Shown: positions 16,640 through 25,088 of the stretch, piece by piece | How positions within the stretch are numbered: position 1 is the stretch's first letter | Layout: each line of letters starts with the position of its first letter | Assembly: GCF_000758665.1 (NCBI RefSeq) | Contig: NZ_CP009285.1 | Location: 6,634,001 to 6,698,000, forward strand | DNA from: Paenibacillus borealis | GTDB taxonomy: Bacteria > Bacillota > Bacilli > Paenibacillales > Paenibacillaceae | Length of the DNA stretch: 64,000 bases | Reading direction: 5' to 3' | The notes under the pieces: model-generated | What the model saw: the letters and a program-made list of their open reading frames with translations, nothing else | Told to the model about the DNA's origin: nothing | Database searches by the model: none | Translations under genes and position numbers: made by a program

Positions 16640-17965
16640 CTAAGCCAGCTGCTTAATTACAATCGACGCATTGACATTCGCCTGTGTTCCGCCAGCCAGT
16701 GTCTGCAGTGTGACTGCTGCTGCCGAGCTGTGATTTCTCAGCGTCAGCACATCTCCGGAGGACAGGGAGAAAATGGCCTGCCCGGTATTCTGCTGCGTTC
16801 CTGCACCTGAACCATATACCGTTCCCGGAACCTGTGCGCCATTGACGAATAGGGCAAACTGGCTCGGCTCTACACCGGATACCGAGAAATTAACCTCGTA
16901 GACACCCGCATTGGTGACCGAAATGGTGGTCGTACCCGGAGCATGTGTAATTCCTGGCGTAAGAAACCCATTCGTATCAAAAGATACATCCGCCTCAATC
17001 GGCACCACCTGTGCACCTAGATTATATACATAACCGAACTGGGCAATCCCGCCAGTGGCTCCGGTCGCACCAGTAGCACCAGCCGGGCCGGCAACGCCTG
17101 TGGCTCCGGTTGGACCAGCCGCGCCTGTGGCGCCCGTGGCACCGGCTGCTCCGGCTGCTCCCGCCGGGCCTACTGGCCCCACTGCTCCTGCAGCTCCTGC
17201 GGGGCCTACTGGCCCCACTGCTCCGGCTGCTCCCGCGGGACCCGCTGGTCCCACTGCTCCGGCTGCTCCCGCGGGACCCGCTGGTCCTACTGCTCCGGCG
17301 GCTCCAGCAGGTCCTACAGGCCCCACTGCTCCGGCGGGACCTACAGGTCCCGCTGGCCCAGCTGCGCCCGCCGGCCCTGCGGGCCCGAGCAGTCCGGCAA
17401 TCCCCGCCGGACCAATGCCCCCCAGCGCGCCTGCTGCCCCGGCCGCGCCTGCGGCACCCAAAGCTCCGGCGACGCCGGCAGCGCCGAGTGCGCCTGTGGC
17501 CCCAACCGCACCGAGTGCGCCAGCGGCTCCGGCCGCACCCAGCAGCCCTGCGGCACCAACGGCACCCAGCGTGCCGGTTGCTCCCCGGGCACCCAAGGCA
17601 CCTGCTGCGCCTACGGCTCCCAGCGCTCCGGCCGCGCCGACAGCACCGAGTGCTCCGGCAGCGCCCGGTGCACCCAGTGCTCCGCCTGCACCTGCTGCGC
17701 CAAGCGCGCCTGCTGCCCCGGCGGCTCCCGCCGCGCCCAGCGCTTCCACAGCTCCGGCAGCGCCTAAAGCTCCGGCGGCACCTGCTGCTCCCAGTGCCCC
17801 CAATGGAATATTAACGCGGACTATCTGCTTTTTGACGATAATCTTCTTGCAGTTGCATTTGTTGTCATGCAGTTTTCGTTTCGGACGTTTAATCTTTGGC
17901 AGCGGGCATTCTAACACTTCATCTTTACAGATACGTTTTTTTCTCTTATGTTCAGGGCGACCCAT
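16640..17965 (-). CDS. Collagen-like (Gly-X-Y) protein with BclA-type C-terminal domain
   Basis: A probable spore-surface (exosporium) filament protein, about 441 residues. A basic N-terminal region of about 50 residues, rich in Lys, Arg and Cys (CNCKKIIVKKQ), replaces a signal peptide. A Gly-X-Y tract of about 250 residues follows. Its first half is Ala/Leu/Val-rich (GAL, GAA, GAV) with almost no Pro; its second half is classical (GPA, GPV, GAT). One triplet break occurs (GAVEALG). The last 135 residues form a beta-rich domain (VSFDTNGFLTPGITHAPGTTTISV, GVYEVNFSVSG) like the trimeric C1q/TNF-type end of BclA proteins. The ATG at 17965 has GGAGGT 8 bases upstream. Confidence 0.92.
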   Translation of the reverse strand: MGRPEHKRKKRICKDEVLECPLPKIKRPKRKLHDNKCNCKKIIVKKQIVRVNIPLGALGAAGAAGALGAAGAVEALGAAGAAGAAGALGAAGAGGALGAPGAAGALGAVGAAGALGAVGAAGALGARGATGTLGAVGAAGLLGAAGAAGALGAVGATGALGAAGVAGALGAAGAAGAAGALGGIGPAGIAGLLGPAGPAGAAGPAGPVGPAGAVGPVGPAGAAGAVGPAGPAGAAGAVGPAGPAGAAGAVGPVGPAGAAGAVGPVGPAGAAGAAGATGATGAAGPTGATGVAGPAGATGATGATGGIAQFGYVYNLGAQVVPIEADVSFDTNGFLTPGITHAPGTTTISVTNAGVYEVNFSVSGVEPSQFALFVNGAQVPGTVYGSGAGTQQNTGQAIFSLSSGDVLTLRNHSSAAAVTLQTLAGGTQANVNASIVIKQLA

Positions 17966-18197
17966 TATCAACACCTCCAGTGGACTTTATGTATCCTACT
18001 CCGTTTACCCAGGGCAGGGCATGGACATTCATCCCGTAGGCAAATATTTATTTTAGGAAAAACTGGTGATTTGTACCGGTCGGACAAGTTATATTCACCC
18101 AGACAGGCCGGAAATTGTTCACCCGCCTTATCACACCCCGTCCACCAATAACATATACTATTGCCGGACAACCCGCCCTTTGGAAGCCGGCCACACG
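17966..18197. other. Leader/promoter region of the collagen-like gene
   Basis: Non-coding. The minus strand has CATAAAGT about 35 bp before the start, a partial match to the sigma-K -10 element (CATA-N3-TA), but no matching -35 was found. A mother-cell promoter is therefore only a possibility. Confidence 0.35.
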
Positions 18198-18240
18198 AAA
18201 AAAAGAGCATCCTACTGCACAATCTGCAATAGGATACTCC
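18198..18240 (-). terminator. Terminator of the HAD phosphatase gene
   Basis: Minus-strand stem GAGTATCCTA / TAGGATGCTC, with an inner TGC/GCA stem, followed by T7, 60 bp after the stop. Confidence 0.87.
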
Positions 18241-18300
18241 TTGGGCGGCGTCCTCAGTCCAGGTAACCAGCGCTTCCGCTTACACTGTCCATTCCCTGCC

Positions 18301-19077
18301 TTACAGCAGTCCGACCATCTTCAAGCCTTCGTAAATCCCGTCCTCACTGACATGCTTCGTTACGTAAGAGGCGGCAGCCTTCGCTTCAGCCTCCCCATTG
18401 CCCATGGCAATACCATAGCCGACAAATCCCAGCATCTCCACATCATTCAGACCATCGCCAAACGCGTATACCTCTTCCTTCTCCACGCCGATGACCTTCA
18501 GCATTTCCGCGATCCCGTTAGCCTTGGAGCCGTTGCCCGGCAGTACATCCATACACAGCGGGTGCCAGCGGATGAAATTCAGCTGCGGATACCGCTCAGT
18601 GTATATAGCCTGACTCTCCTGCGGGCAGAAGATCATCGCCTGATGCGTGTCATTCTTCAGGAAATATTCCGCATCATGCGTCGGAAACACCAGCTTCAGC
18701 GAACCGATGCTCGTCTTGATATACTCATGATCCGCTACGTTTACCTTCATCCCCGCCGTATCTGTGTACGCCACAGGATGATCCAGCTTCTCAGCGAACA
18801 ACGTGAGATCCTCCAGCGTAGGCCTCTCAATCGGATTGCTGTACACCGGCTTTCCTTCATACACTACATATTGCCCGTTGAGCGAGACATAAGAATCGAT
18901 CCCCAGCTCCCCGCGCAACTCCTCGAACATATAGTCTGCTCTTCCGGTAGCAATCGCCACATGGTGGCCGCGCCTCTTCAGTTCGGCTATCGCCTCTTTG
19001 GTGGACGGGGGAATCTGCTTTTCCTCATCATAAATCGTGCCGTCAATATCGAAAAAGATCGTTTTCTTCAAAGTCAT
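18301..19077 (-). CDS. Cof-type HAD-IIB family phosphatase
   Basis: A cytosolic haloacid-dehalogenase phosphatase of the Cof subfamily, about 258 residues. Motif I is FFDIDGTIYDEE at about residues 7-18, with nucleophile and acid Asp. Motif II includes AIATGRADYMF. The conserved Lys is in GNGSKANGI, and the metal-binding motif is YAFGDGLNDVEML. The large C2B cap lies between. The substrate is likely a sugar phosphate or nucleotide, but cannot be assigned. The ATG at 19077 has AAGGAGA about 11 bases upstream; a longer reading to 19122 is possible but not supported by the family. Confidence 0.93.
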   Translation of the reverse strand: MTLKKTIFFDIDGTIYDEEKQIPPSTKEAIAELKRRGHHVAIATGRADYMFEELRGELGIDSYVSLNGQYVVYEGKPVYSNPIERPTLEDLTLFAEKLDHPVAYTDTAGMKVNVADHEYIKTSIGSLKLVFPTHDAEYFLKNDTHQAMIFCPQESQAIYTERYPQLNFIRWHPLCMDVLPGNGSKANGIAEMLKVIGVEKEEVYAFGDGLNDVEMLGFVGYGIAMGNGEAEAKAAASYVTKHVSEDGIYEGLKMVGLL

Positions 19078-19183
19078 AGCTGTCCATTCTCCTTGCTTTT
19101 TTCCGATTAACATCCTGCTCAAAGTGTAGATGCTTCCTGTAAGCTATGCAAGTTATCTTTTCAGAAAATGGCGGTTTCACAGC

Positions 19184-19233
19184 AAAAAAATAAAAAAGCA
19201 GCACCGTCCTCCCTTAGGAAAACCGGCGCTGCT
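19184..19233 (-). terminator. Terminator at the end of the nif operon
   Basis: Minus-strand stem AGCAGCGCCGG / ACGGTGCTGCT followed by T6A T7, 27 bp after the nifV stop. It marks the 3' end of the nif transcript. Confidence 0.9.
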
Positions 19234-19259
19234 TATATGATCAACACTTCATTGCTGTT

Positions 19260-20402
19260 CTATACCGCATTCTGAGCCCGCTGCTGCTCTTCCATCAGCC
19301 ATTGCACGAGCATATACTCCGGCACGGTGCCTTTGCGGGCTTCCGCATATTCACGCACCTTCTCCAGCAGACGGCCGGCCGTATCGGCACTGACCTCAAG
19401 CCCCCGCTGCTCCAGCACATGGGTCACACCGCCGCTGCCGGAATGCTTGCCGAGCACGAAACGGTGAGCCCGGCCTACCTCCGCAGGATCGAAGGACTGA
19501 TATGTCGATTGCTCCTTCATCAGCCCGTCCACATGAATCCCCGATTCATGGGTGAAGGCAAGCTGCCCCACAATCGGCTTCGCGTCACCGACACTGCGGC
19601 CGGATGCGCTAATCACCTTGTCAGCCAAGCCCTTGAGCAGATCCAGCCTGACCGCACATTCACCGCCGTACAAATAGCGCCAGGCCATGGCTACTTCCTC
19701 CATGGCCGCATTGCCGGTCCGTTCACCGATTCCAGCCACCGTCGTGCTGGCCCATACCGCCCCTGCAGCAACGCCGCTGAGCGTATTGGCGCAGGCCAGA
19801 CCGAAATCATTGTGGCAGTGCACCTCCAGCTCCACATCACCAGGCACTGCACCCAGCAGCCGGCTCACCCGGTCCGCCATCTGCCCCGGATGATGCGCCG
19901 AGACGGTATCCGCATAACGGAACCTGCGGATGCCTTCCTTATATAGTATATTCACCACTTCAATGAGGAAATTCATATCCGCCCTGGAGGAATCCTCCAT
20001 GCCTACTGACACCGTCATGTCCTGCCGCAGCCCGTATTCCACTGCCCGAAGCAGCTTGTTCAGGCCTTCCCGCTGCGACAGCCCCAGCTTCCCCTGCAGC
20101 TGAATCTCCGACACCGGAATGGAGATATGACTCCAGTTCACTCCGGTAGCCTTTGCCTTGTCAATATCTCCGGGAACCGAACGGTTCCACGTCATCAGCT
20201 TCATGGGCAGTCCCAATTCAGCGATGGCCGCGATATCCTCCTGCTCCCGTTTGCCCATGGCAGGAATCCCTACCTCTGCTTGCTCTACTCCGCACTCCGA
20301 CAGCAACTTTGCGATTTCCAGCTTTTCCGCCCTCGTGAATGAAACTCCAGCCGCCTGTTCACCATCCCTCAGTGTCGTGTCACATAGCTTGAGACTTTTC
20401 AC
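19260..20402 (-). CDS. nifV: Homocitrate synthase
   Basis: Condenses acetyl-CoA with 2-oxoglutarate to give homocitrate, the organic ligand of FeMo-cofactor. It is 380 residues, the usual length for NifV. The N-terminal LCDTTLRDGEQAAGVSF is the alpha-isopropylmalate/homocitrate synthase signature. HCHNDFGLACANTL supplies the metal-binding His pair, and GIGERTGNAAMEEV and FTHESGIHVDG are also typical. It is the last gene of the nif operon. Its ATG overlaps the hesA stop by 4 bases (ATGA), so translation is coupled. The position next to hesA, and not in a lysine or leucine operon, supports NifV over LeuA or LYS20. Confidence 0.97.
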   Translation of the reverse strand: MKSLKLCDTTLRDGEQAAGVSFTRAEKLEIAKLLSECGVEQAEVGIPAMGKREQEDIAAIAELGLPMKLMTWNRSVPGDIDKAKATGVNWSHISIPVSEIQLQGKLGLSQREGLNKLLRAVEYGLRQDMTVSVGMEDSSRADMNFLIEVVNILYKEGIRRFRYADTVSAHHPGQMADRVSRLLGAVPGDVELEVHCHNDFGLACANTLSGVAAGAVWASTTVAGIGERTGNAAMEEVAMAWRYLYGGECAVRLDLLKGLADKVISASGRSVGDAKPIVGQLAFTHESGIHVDGLMKEQSTYQSFDPAEVGRAHRFVLGKHSGSGGVTHVLEQRGLEVSADTAGRLLEKVREYAEARKGTVPEYMLVQWLMEEQQRAQNAV

Positions 20403-21151
20403 GGTTTACCTCCTTCTCCGCAGCAAGCGCAATTCGGATTACGGGTAATATGGACGCTATAACAGGCGAAGTCGAGTGAGCTGAAGCGATGCATTACGCC
20501 CGCATAAGTTGTCCCTACCCCTGTAATCCATTTTACGGCTTCCAGCGCTGCCAGACAACCCGCAATCCCGGAGGTCGCACCCAGAACAGGGAACCCAAAC
20601 GGCTCCCACTGCGGCTGCACATCCGGATACAGGCATTCGAGGCAAGGCGTCAGTCCTGGAATCATAGTAGTCAGCGATATTTCAAAGCCATACATTGCCG
20701 CTTCCACCATAGGCGTGTTCGTATCGACACACAGACGGTTCAGCGCATAACGCTCAGGGAAATCGTACCGGGCATCGATCACAATATCGGCATCCCTTAC
20801 CCAGGGTCTGGCCGCGTTATATTCAATTTTAGAATTATAGCCTTCAATTTCCACGTGCGGATTCAGCCGCTTCAGCTGAGCAATAGCTGTACTCATACGC
20901 TCATGTCCCAAATGATCACTATCCATCAGAATCTGCCGGTTAAGATCCGGTGCGAGAATGATTCCCTCATGGGCCAAAATAAGCTTGCCGACACCTGCCG
21001 CCGCCAAATAGAGTGCCGCTGTTCCGCCAAGTCCGCCGATTCCGGCCACCATGACTGTCGCTTCCTTCAGTGCCCTCTGCCCGTCTTCCCCGAGCAGCTT
21101 CAGCTGCCGGGCATACCGTTCCAGCTCCAAACCTCCGGCAAGCTGCTCCAT
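20399..21151 (-). CDS. hesA: HesA/ThiF/MoeB-type adenylating protein
   Basis: A 250-residue E1-like protein that adenylates a partner C-terminus or handles sulfur or metal insertion. The nucleotide-binding VMVAGIGGLGGTAALYLAAAGVGKL is at about 32-56. DLNRQILM follows, and two zinc-type cysteine pairs are present: CLEC and, at the end, CACC. hesA lies in nif clusters of Paenibacillus, Frankia and cyanobacteria, where it is thought to help molybdenum or cofactor processing; the exact role is unproven. The ATG at 21151 has GGGGG upstream. It sits between the DUF269 gene and nifV. Confidence 0.94.
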   Translation of the reverse strand: MEQLAGGLELERYARQLKLLGEDGQRALKEATVMVAGIGGLGGTAALYLAAAGVGKLILAHEGIILAPDLNRQILMDSDHLGHERMSTAIAQLKRLNPHVEIEGYNSKIEYNAARPWVRDADIVIDARYDFPERYALNRLCVDTNTPMVEAAMYGFEISLTTMIPGLTPCLECLYPDVQPQWEPFGFPVLGATSGIAGCLAALEAVKWITGVGTTYAGVMHRFSSLDFACYSVHITRNPNCACCGEGGKP

Positions 21152-21188
21152 TCCTGAATCCCCCTGTAACTGCGAATTAAGATTTGCT

Positions 21189-21752
21189 CTAGCCCTCCAG
21201 GCTGAGCAGCCCGTACTCTGAAGTCATCACCTTGTATTTATCCAGAAAAGCCTGCCCTTCTTCTATACACTCTACCCCGTACCGGATCGTCTTCTCTGCA
21301 GAAGTGAACGGGAAGGGGGCGCCGGCGCGTAAGCTTTTGAGCACCAGAATAACTCTGCCGCTGTACAGCAGCCCCCGTCCGAAGCCCTCGCCGTTAATCT
21401 CGGCGGTACTCTGGATCATAAGGCCCGTTCTTTCTTCCATGACTCCGGCCATCGCCTGGAAGAGCAGCGGCACCTGCTGGCGGACCTTCGGTGACACGGC
21501 ACAATTGAATTCAGATTGATTCTGATCCTCGGCAGTAGCCAGGAACAGCTTCCCGATCTTCTCCAGCGGCGGCAGCATGCTATTACGCCCGAAGAAATCT
21601 CCGGCATCCAGCAGATGGCACAACCGCCGGACCAGAGCATCCGCTGTCTCCTGATTCAGCTCCTTGCGCACTTTCCGGCTGCGCTGTCTTCCCGCAGCTT
21701 CCGGAATTCCCGTATCCTGCAGTGCCGCATGCTCATTAGCCATGGGTTCCAT
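21189..21752 (-). CDS. NifX-associated nitrogen fixation protein (DUF269)
   Basis: A 187-residue protein. Its C-terminal 120 residues match the DUF269/NifX-associated family of nif clusters: VRQQVPLLFQAMAGVMEERTGLM, EGFGRGLLYSGRVILVLKSLR and the closing CIEEGQAFLDKYK align in order with the Azotobacter-type protein. The N-terminal 35 residues are basic and less conserved. The function is unknown; it is generally found next to nifX and presumed to assist FeMo-cofactor trafficking. The ATG overlaps the nifX end by 17 bases and has GGGGGAGAAG upstream. Many Paenibacillus clusters are described with nine genes only, so this extra gene is a useful subgroup marker. Confidence 0.87.
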   Translation of the reverse strand: MEPMANEHAALQDTGIPEAAGRQRSRKVRKELNQETADALVRRLCHLLDAGDFFGRNSMLPPLEKIGKLFLATAEDQNQSEFNCAVSPKVRQQVPLLFQAMAGVMEERTGLMIQSTAEINGEGFGRGLLYSGRVILVLKSLRAGAPFPFTSAEKTIRYGVECIEEGQAFLDKYKVMTSEYGLLSLEG

Positions 21753-22146
21753 TCGCTTCTCCCCCTTCGCTCTCTCCGGCTTCCTCCGCCCGCAGAACCT
21801 TGGCCAGCCACATGGGCGGCTTGCCCTGAAGCATCTCCACCAGCCGTTTCAGCTGATCATCTATAGGACTGCCGAAAGGCACCTTCACCGGCATAATCTT
21901 GCGCCGAGTGACCCGCGCCGCCGCTGACGCACCGATCTGCATGATGAAGATCAATGTACAGTCGCTGACCGTATCCAGGCGGCTGTCGATTTTGCCTGCT
22001 TCATCCTGGTTCAGCACAGCCGGCAGCTTACGCAGCTCAACCAGAGTTGCACCGGATTTCGTTACATTATATACGGCAAACATCGGACTTTGTCCGAAAT
22101 GGGCATTCACACGGTTTCCATCATCTGTGGCGAACGCTACTTTCAC
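21736..22146 (-). CDS. nifX: NifX, FeMo-cofactor carrier protein
   Basis: Binds NifB-co and the VK-cluster and passes them between NifB, NifEN and apo-nitrogenase. It is 136 residues. The NifX/NafY fold begins at once (VAFATDDGNRVNAHFGQSPMFAVYNV). LIFIMQIGASAAARVTRRKIMPVKV is the conserved core, followed by a charged tail. The start is GTG at 22146, with GGGAGG 9 bases upstream, and overlaps the nifN 3' end by 26 bases. A related domain is fused to the C-terminus of NifB in this same cluster. Confidence 0.95.
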   Translation of the reverse strand: MKVAFATDDGNRVNAHFGQSPMFAVYNVTKSGATLVELRKLPAVLNQDEAGKIDSRLDTVSDCTLIFIMQIGASAAARVTRRKIMPVKVPFGSPIDDQLKRLVEMLQGKPPMWLAKVLRAEEAGESEGGEANGTHG

Positions 22147-23449
22147 GGTGTCCTGCCTCCCTTTGCATTAACAAGTTCCCTGCTTTATTACTCCATTCCA
22201 TAGCGCCTCTGTACCCGACCGAGACAGACATATAAGCACCAAGCTCGTTCCAGACCGGGAATCCGGCCGGCATGAAGGCTGCCCCGATCCGCTGTGCACC
22301 CGCGATCCCGTGGGAATTACTGATCCACAGATCCGCACCCTTCCCGAGTACCTCGGCATCGTCCAGATCCCCTACCCATACTTCACGTTCCATTCCGGCA
22401 ACGAGCGGGGTTTCGTACGAGGTAATCAGCGCCTTCTGCTCTACACCCAGCTCCTCCAGCCATCCCGAGACAGAATACAAATGATCCGGTTCCAGCGCCG
22501 TCAGAGCCGACATTCCGGCAAACTGAAAATGGGCATCCAGCATGCTGTCGAGCAGATTCTCCCTCTGCCAGCAATAACGCAGCGGTACCGGCTCCCCGCT
22601 GATCTGATGCAGGAAATGCAGTAGTTCATCGGAAGCCTTGAGCCCCATTGCGCCTTCGAATACCTTATAAGGCGTGCCCAGGGCATTGTGCAGCCGCCGG
22701 GCCGGACGCTCCATGCTCCCGCCTATGGCAATTGTCAGTCCGGACTGCAGACTCTGCAGCATGGAATCCAGCGGAACCCCGCCCCGGGTCAGCGGCGAGA
22801 AGCCGGTGAGCAGATGGCCGGAAAGGGAAGTCGAGATATCCGGCAGCGCAATCACCTCGAATCCGAAGGAGGAGATAATCTCCTTCAGCTCCATTACATC
22901 GGCCGGGGTTAAGAAAGATCCGGGCAGCAAGGTGATCTGCCGGGTGTTTACGCTCCTGGACCCCCGGTGCCCGACCTGCTGGATCATCTCGTCGATCATG
23001 GCTTCTACCGTAGAGCTGAAGCCCGATTCCAATGATCCGCGAAAATCCGGAAGCACGACGGAGAAGGCGAGACCGCCGCGCATATTCCGTTCTCTTTTAT
23101 ACGTCTTCAGCATGTTCTGATAATCCACACCCGCCACATCAGTCAGCTCTGTTCCAATAATGCCGATGATATCGGGACGGTGCTTACTGAGCACCAGATT
23201 CAGCGCCTCTTCCAGATTACGGTTGGCATCGAAGATGACATCCATCTCCTGCAGCGCCGAGGTCTGTACGGCAATCGGTTCCCGGAAATGCCGGGTCAGC
23301 AGCGCCTTCGGAAAAGCTGAGCAGCCCTGTGAGCCGTGAATCAGCGGCATGGCCCGGTAACAGCCCTGCAGTGCAAGCACGGCACCCAGCGACTGTCCGA
23401 TCTTCATCGGGTTGACCGATGCCGGCTTCTTTCTCCGGTTAACGGTCAT
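22121..23449 (-). CDS. nifN: NifN, nitrogenase cofactor scaffold subunit
   Basis: The beta-like half of the NifEN scaffold on which the FeMo-cofactor precursor is matured. It is 442 residues. It has the NifK-like LALQGCYRAMPLIHGSQGCSAFPKALLTRHFREPI, whose cysteines bind the inter-subunit Fe-S cluster, and DIIGIIGTELTDVAGVDY. The GGSMERPARRLHNALGTPY region also fits NifN. The ATG at 23449 has GGAGG 9 bases upstream and overlaps nifE by 11 bases. It is part of the nif transcript. Confidence 0.96.
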   Translation of the reverse strand: MTVNRRKKPASVNPMKIGQSLGAVLALQGCYRAMPLIHGSQGCSAFPKALLTRHFREPIAVQTSALQEMDVIFDANRNLEEALNLVLSKHRPDIIGIIGTELTDVAGVDYQNMLKTYKRERNMRGGLAFSVVLPDFRGSLESGFSSTVEAMIDEMIQQVGHRGSRSVNTRQITLLPGSFLTPADVMELKEIISSFGFEVIALPDISTSLSGHLLTGFSPLTRGGVPLDSMLQSLQSGLTIAIGGSMERPARRLHNALGTPYKVFEGAMGLKASDELLHFLHQISGEPVPLRYCWQRENLLDSMLDAHFQFAGMSALTALEPDHLYSVSGWLEELGVEQKALITSYETPLVAGMEREVWVGDLDDAEVLGKGADLWISNSHGIAGAQRIGAAFMPAGFPVWNELGAYMSVSVGYRGAMEWSNKAGNLLMQREAGHRESSVRHR

Positions 23450-24803
23450 AAGGATGAGCCTCCTTATCCCATGGGGCAGGACTTGCGGCCAGCTTCCAGA
23501 TTGGATTGGCCAGCGAATAGGTCAGCTCCTTGGCCAGCCTCAGCAATCCCTCATATCCGGCATAAGCTTTGTGCCGCTCCTGATTAATATCAATGAAAGG
23601 GATCTGCTCTTTCATTGCCACGTACATATTGCGTCCGCCGGCAATCATAATATCAGCCTTGCGCTCCCTGACCGTCTTAATAATCCGGCTTGCTCCGCCT
23701 TCAGGAATGTATTCCGTATCGTCGCCCACCCGGTCAGCAATCCGCCGTACATCATCCTCTGTACTCTTGTTAGTGCCTACCCCGACTACCTGGACGCCAA
23801 GCTCCTTCAGCGCCGAGATCACCGACCAGCTTTTGACACCGCCGGTATAGAGCACCGCCCGTTTCCCTTTCAGCAGCTTGCGGTAAGGCCGCAGATCCTG
23901 GCTTAACCGGGCTTCTTCCCGTTCTGTGAGCCGGTCCACCCGCCGCTCCATCTCACGGTCATTCATCAGAAACGCCATTTGCCGCAGCGAATAGGTCGTT
24001 TCCTTGGCACCATAGAACGAGCCTTCGAAATATGGAATGCCGTATCTGGATTCCATCTCCTTGGCAAGGCCCAGCAGTGCCCGGCTGCAGACCACCATAT
24101 TCACTTTGGCACGGTGTGCCCAGGTAATTTCCTTGTAACGGGCATCTCCCGTTATCCGCGAGGTTACCGTAATCCCCGCACTGTTCATCAGCTTCTCGAT
24201 ATCCCACATCTCACCGGCAATATTATATTCTCCGATCAGATTCACACCCAGAGGTGTCAGCGGCTCCGGCTCTCCTGTACCGATGACATACTGCAGCAGG
24301 GCATCCCCGGCCAGCCGGTTGCCGAGATTCTTGCTGCCGACGAAGCCGGGACTGTTCACGGGGATCACAGGAATCCCGATCCGCTCAGCCGCAGTCTTGC
24401 AGACCGCATCCATATCTTCGCCAATCAGCGCAGTCACACAGGTTGAATATACAAATATTGCCGGAGGCGCAAAGCGCTCGGCAATATAGTCGATACTTTC
24501 CTTCAGTTTCTTCTCGCCGCCAAAAATAATATCGGAATCCGTAAGATCCGTAGCGAAGCCATATTGGGACAGGCAGGGGCCGCTTGATAACGTTCCTCTG
24601 CTCTCCCAGCTATTTCCGGCACAGGCAATCGGTCCATGGACAAGATGTGCAGCGTCCATAATCGGCAGCAGCGTAATTTGGGCTCCGTCGAAGGAGCAGC
24701 CTCCAGCTGCTTCACCCGGTTTGGGCCGCGGACAGGGCTTTGCCTTTGGAGCTATGCTCCCGCAAGCCTCGGAATCAAATTCGTCTTTTCGAACAGGGTC
24801 CAT
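23439..24803 (-). CDS. nifE: NifE, nitrogenase cofactor scaffold subunit
   Basis: The alpha-like half of the NifEN complex, about 454 residues. Typical segments are CSFDGAQITLLPIMDAAHLVHGPIACAGNSWESRG, FGGEKKLKESIDYI, YSTCVTALIGEDMDAVC and NLIGEYNIAGEMWDIE. The N-terminus is Lys/Pro-rich with an extra Cys. I chose the ATG at 24803 because the conserved part begins just after it. An AAGGAG lies 11 bases upstream, which is rather far. It is separated from nifK by 285 bp, the largest gap in the operon. Confidence 0.95.
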   Translation of the reverse strand: MDPVRKDEFDSEACGSIAPKAKPCPRPKPGEAAGGCSFDGAQITLLPIMDAAHLVHGPIACAGNSWESRGTLSSGPCLSQYGFATDLTDSDIIFGGEKKLKESIDYIAERFAPPAIFVYSTCVTALIGEDMDAVCKTAAERIGIPVIPVNSPGFVGSKNLGNRLAGDALLQYVIGTGEPEPLTPLGVNLIGEYNIAGEMWDIEKLMNSAGITVTSRITGDARYKEITWAHRAKVNMVVCSRALLGLAKEMESRYGIPYFEGSFYGAKETTYSLRQMAFLMNDREMERRVDRLTEREEARLSQDLRPYRKLLKGKRAVLYTGGVKSWSVISALKELGVQVVGVGTNKSTEDDVRRIADRVGDDTEYIPEGGASRIIKTVRERKADIMIAGGRNMYVAMKEQIPFIDINQERHKAYAGYEGLLRLAKELTYSLANPIWKLAASPAPWDKEAHPYDR

Positions 24804-25088
24804 CGGCTCTTCATCTCCTTCGCTTAAGATGCTGTGTTTCACGCATATCTTGCGCTGTTCCTGAGGCGGCACTTGCACATGATGGCAAGAATCCCGGCCC
24901 TCCGCTGCCCCCGGATTGCGGTCATATTAACCGTTGCCGAATGTACCGGGGACCAGGGAGACCAGGCGAGTTATTTTTTACATTTATTCAAAAAGTTGTC
25001 TTTATAATATAAATTACATTTCAGAAAGTTTCAGTAATCCCAATCACCTTCCGTGATCACTTTAACTTAGATAGCTGATAAATCCCGT
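24804..25088. other. nifK-nifE intergenic region
   Basis: 285 bp without a gene. The nifK-proximal 130 bp are strongly AT-rich and contain an ATCAC/GTGAT hairpin (about 25045-25060) and TATTAT-like boxes; the nifE-proximal half is GC-rich. No clear terminator or GlnR box was found. It could be a processing site or hold a secondary promoter. Confidence 0.5.

Noticed and set aside
17055..18056. A 333-codon plus-strand frame rich in Ala and Pro
   Set aside because: It is the antisense of the Gly-X-Y repeat (GGN codons read backwards as Pro and Ala). It has no ribosome site or family.
25020..25060. Possible GlnR box in the nifK-nifE gap (TGTAA-N7-TATAA)
   Set aside because: Two mismatches in the second half-site; no better than chance in AT-rich DNA.
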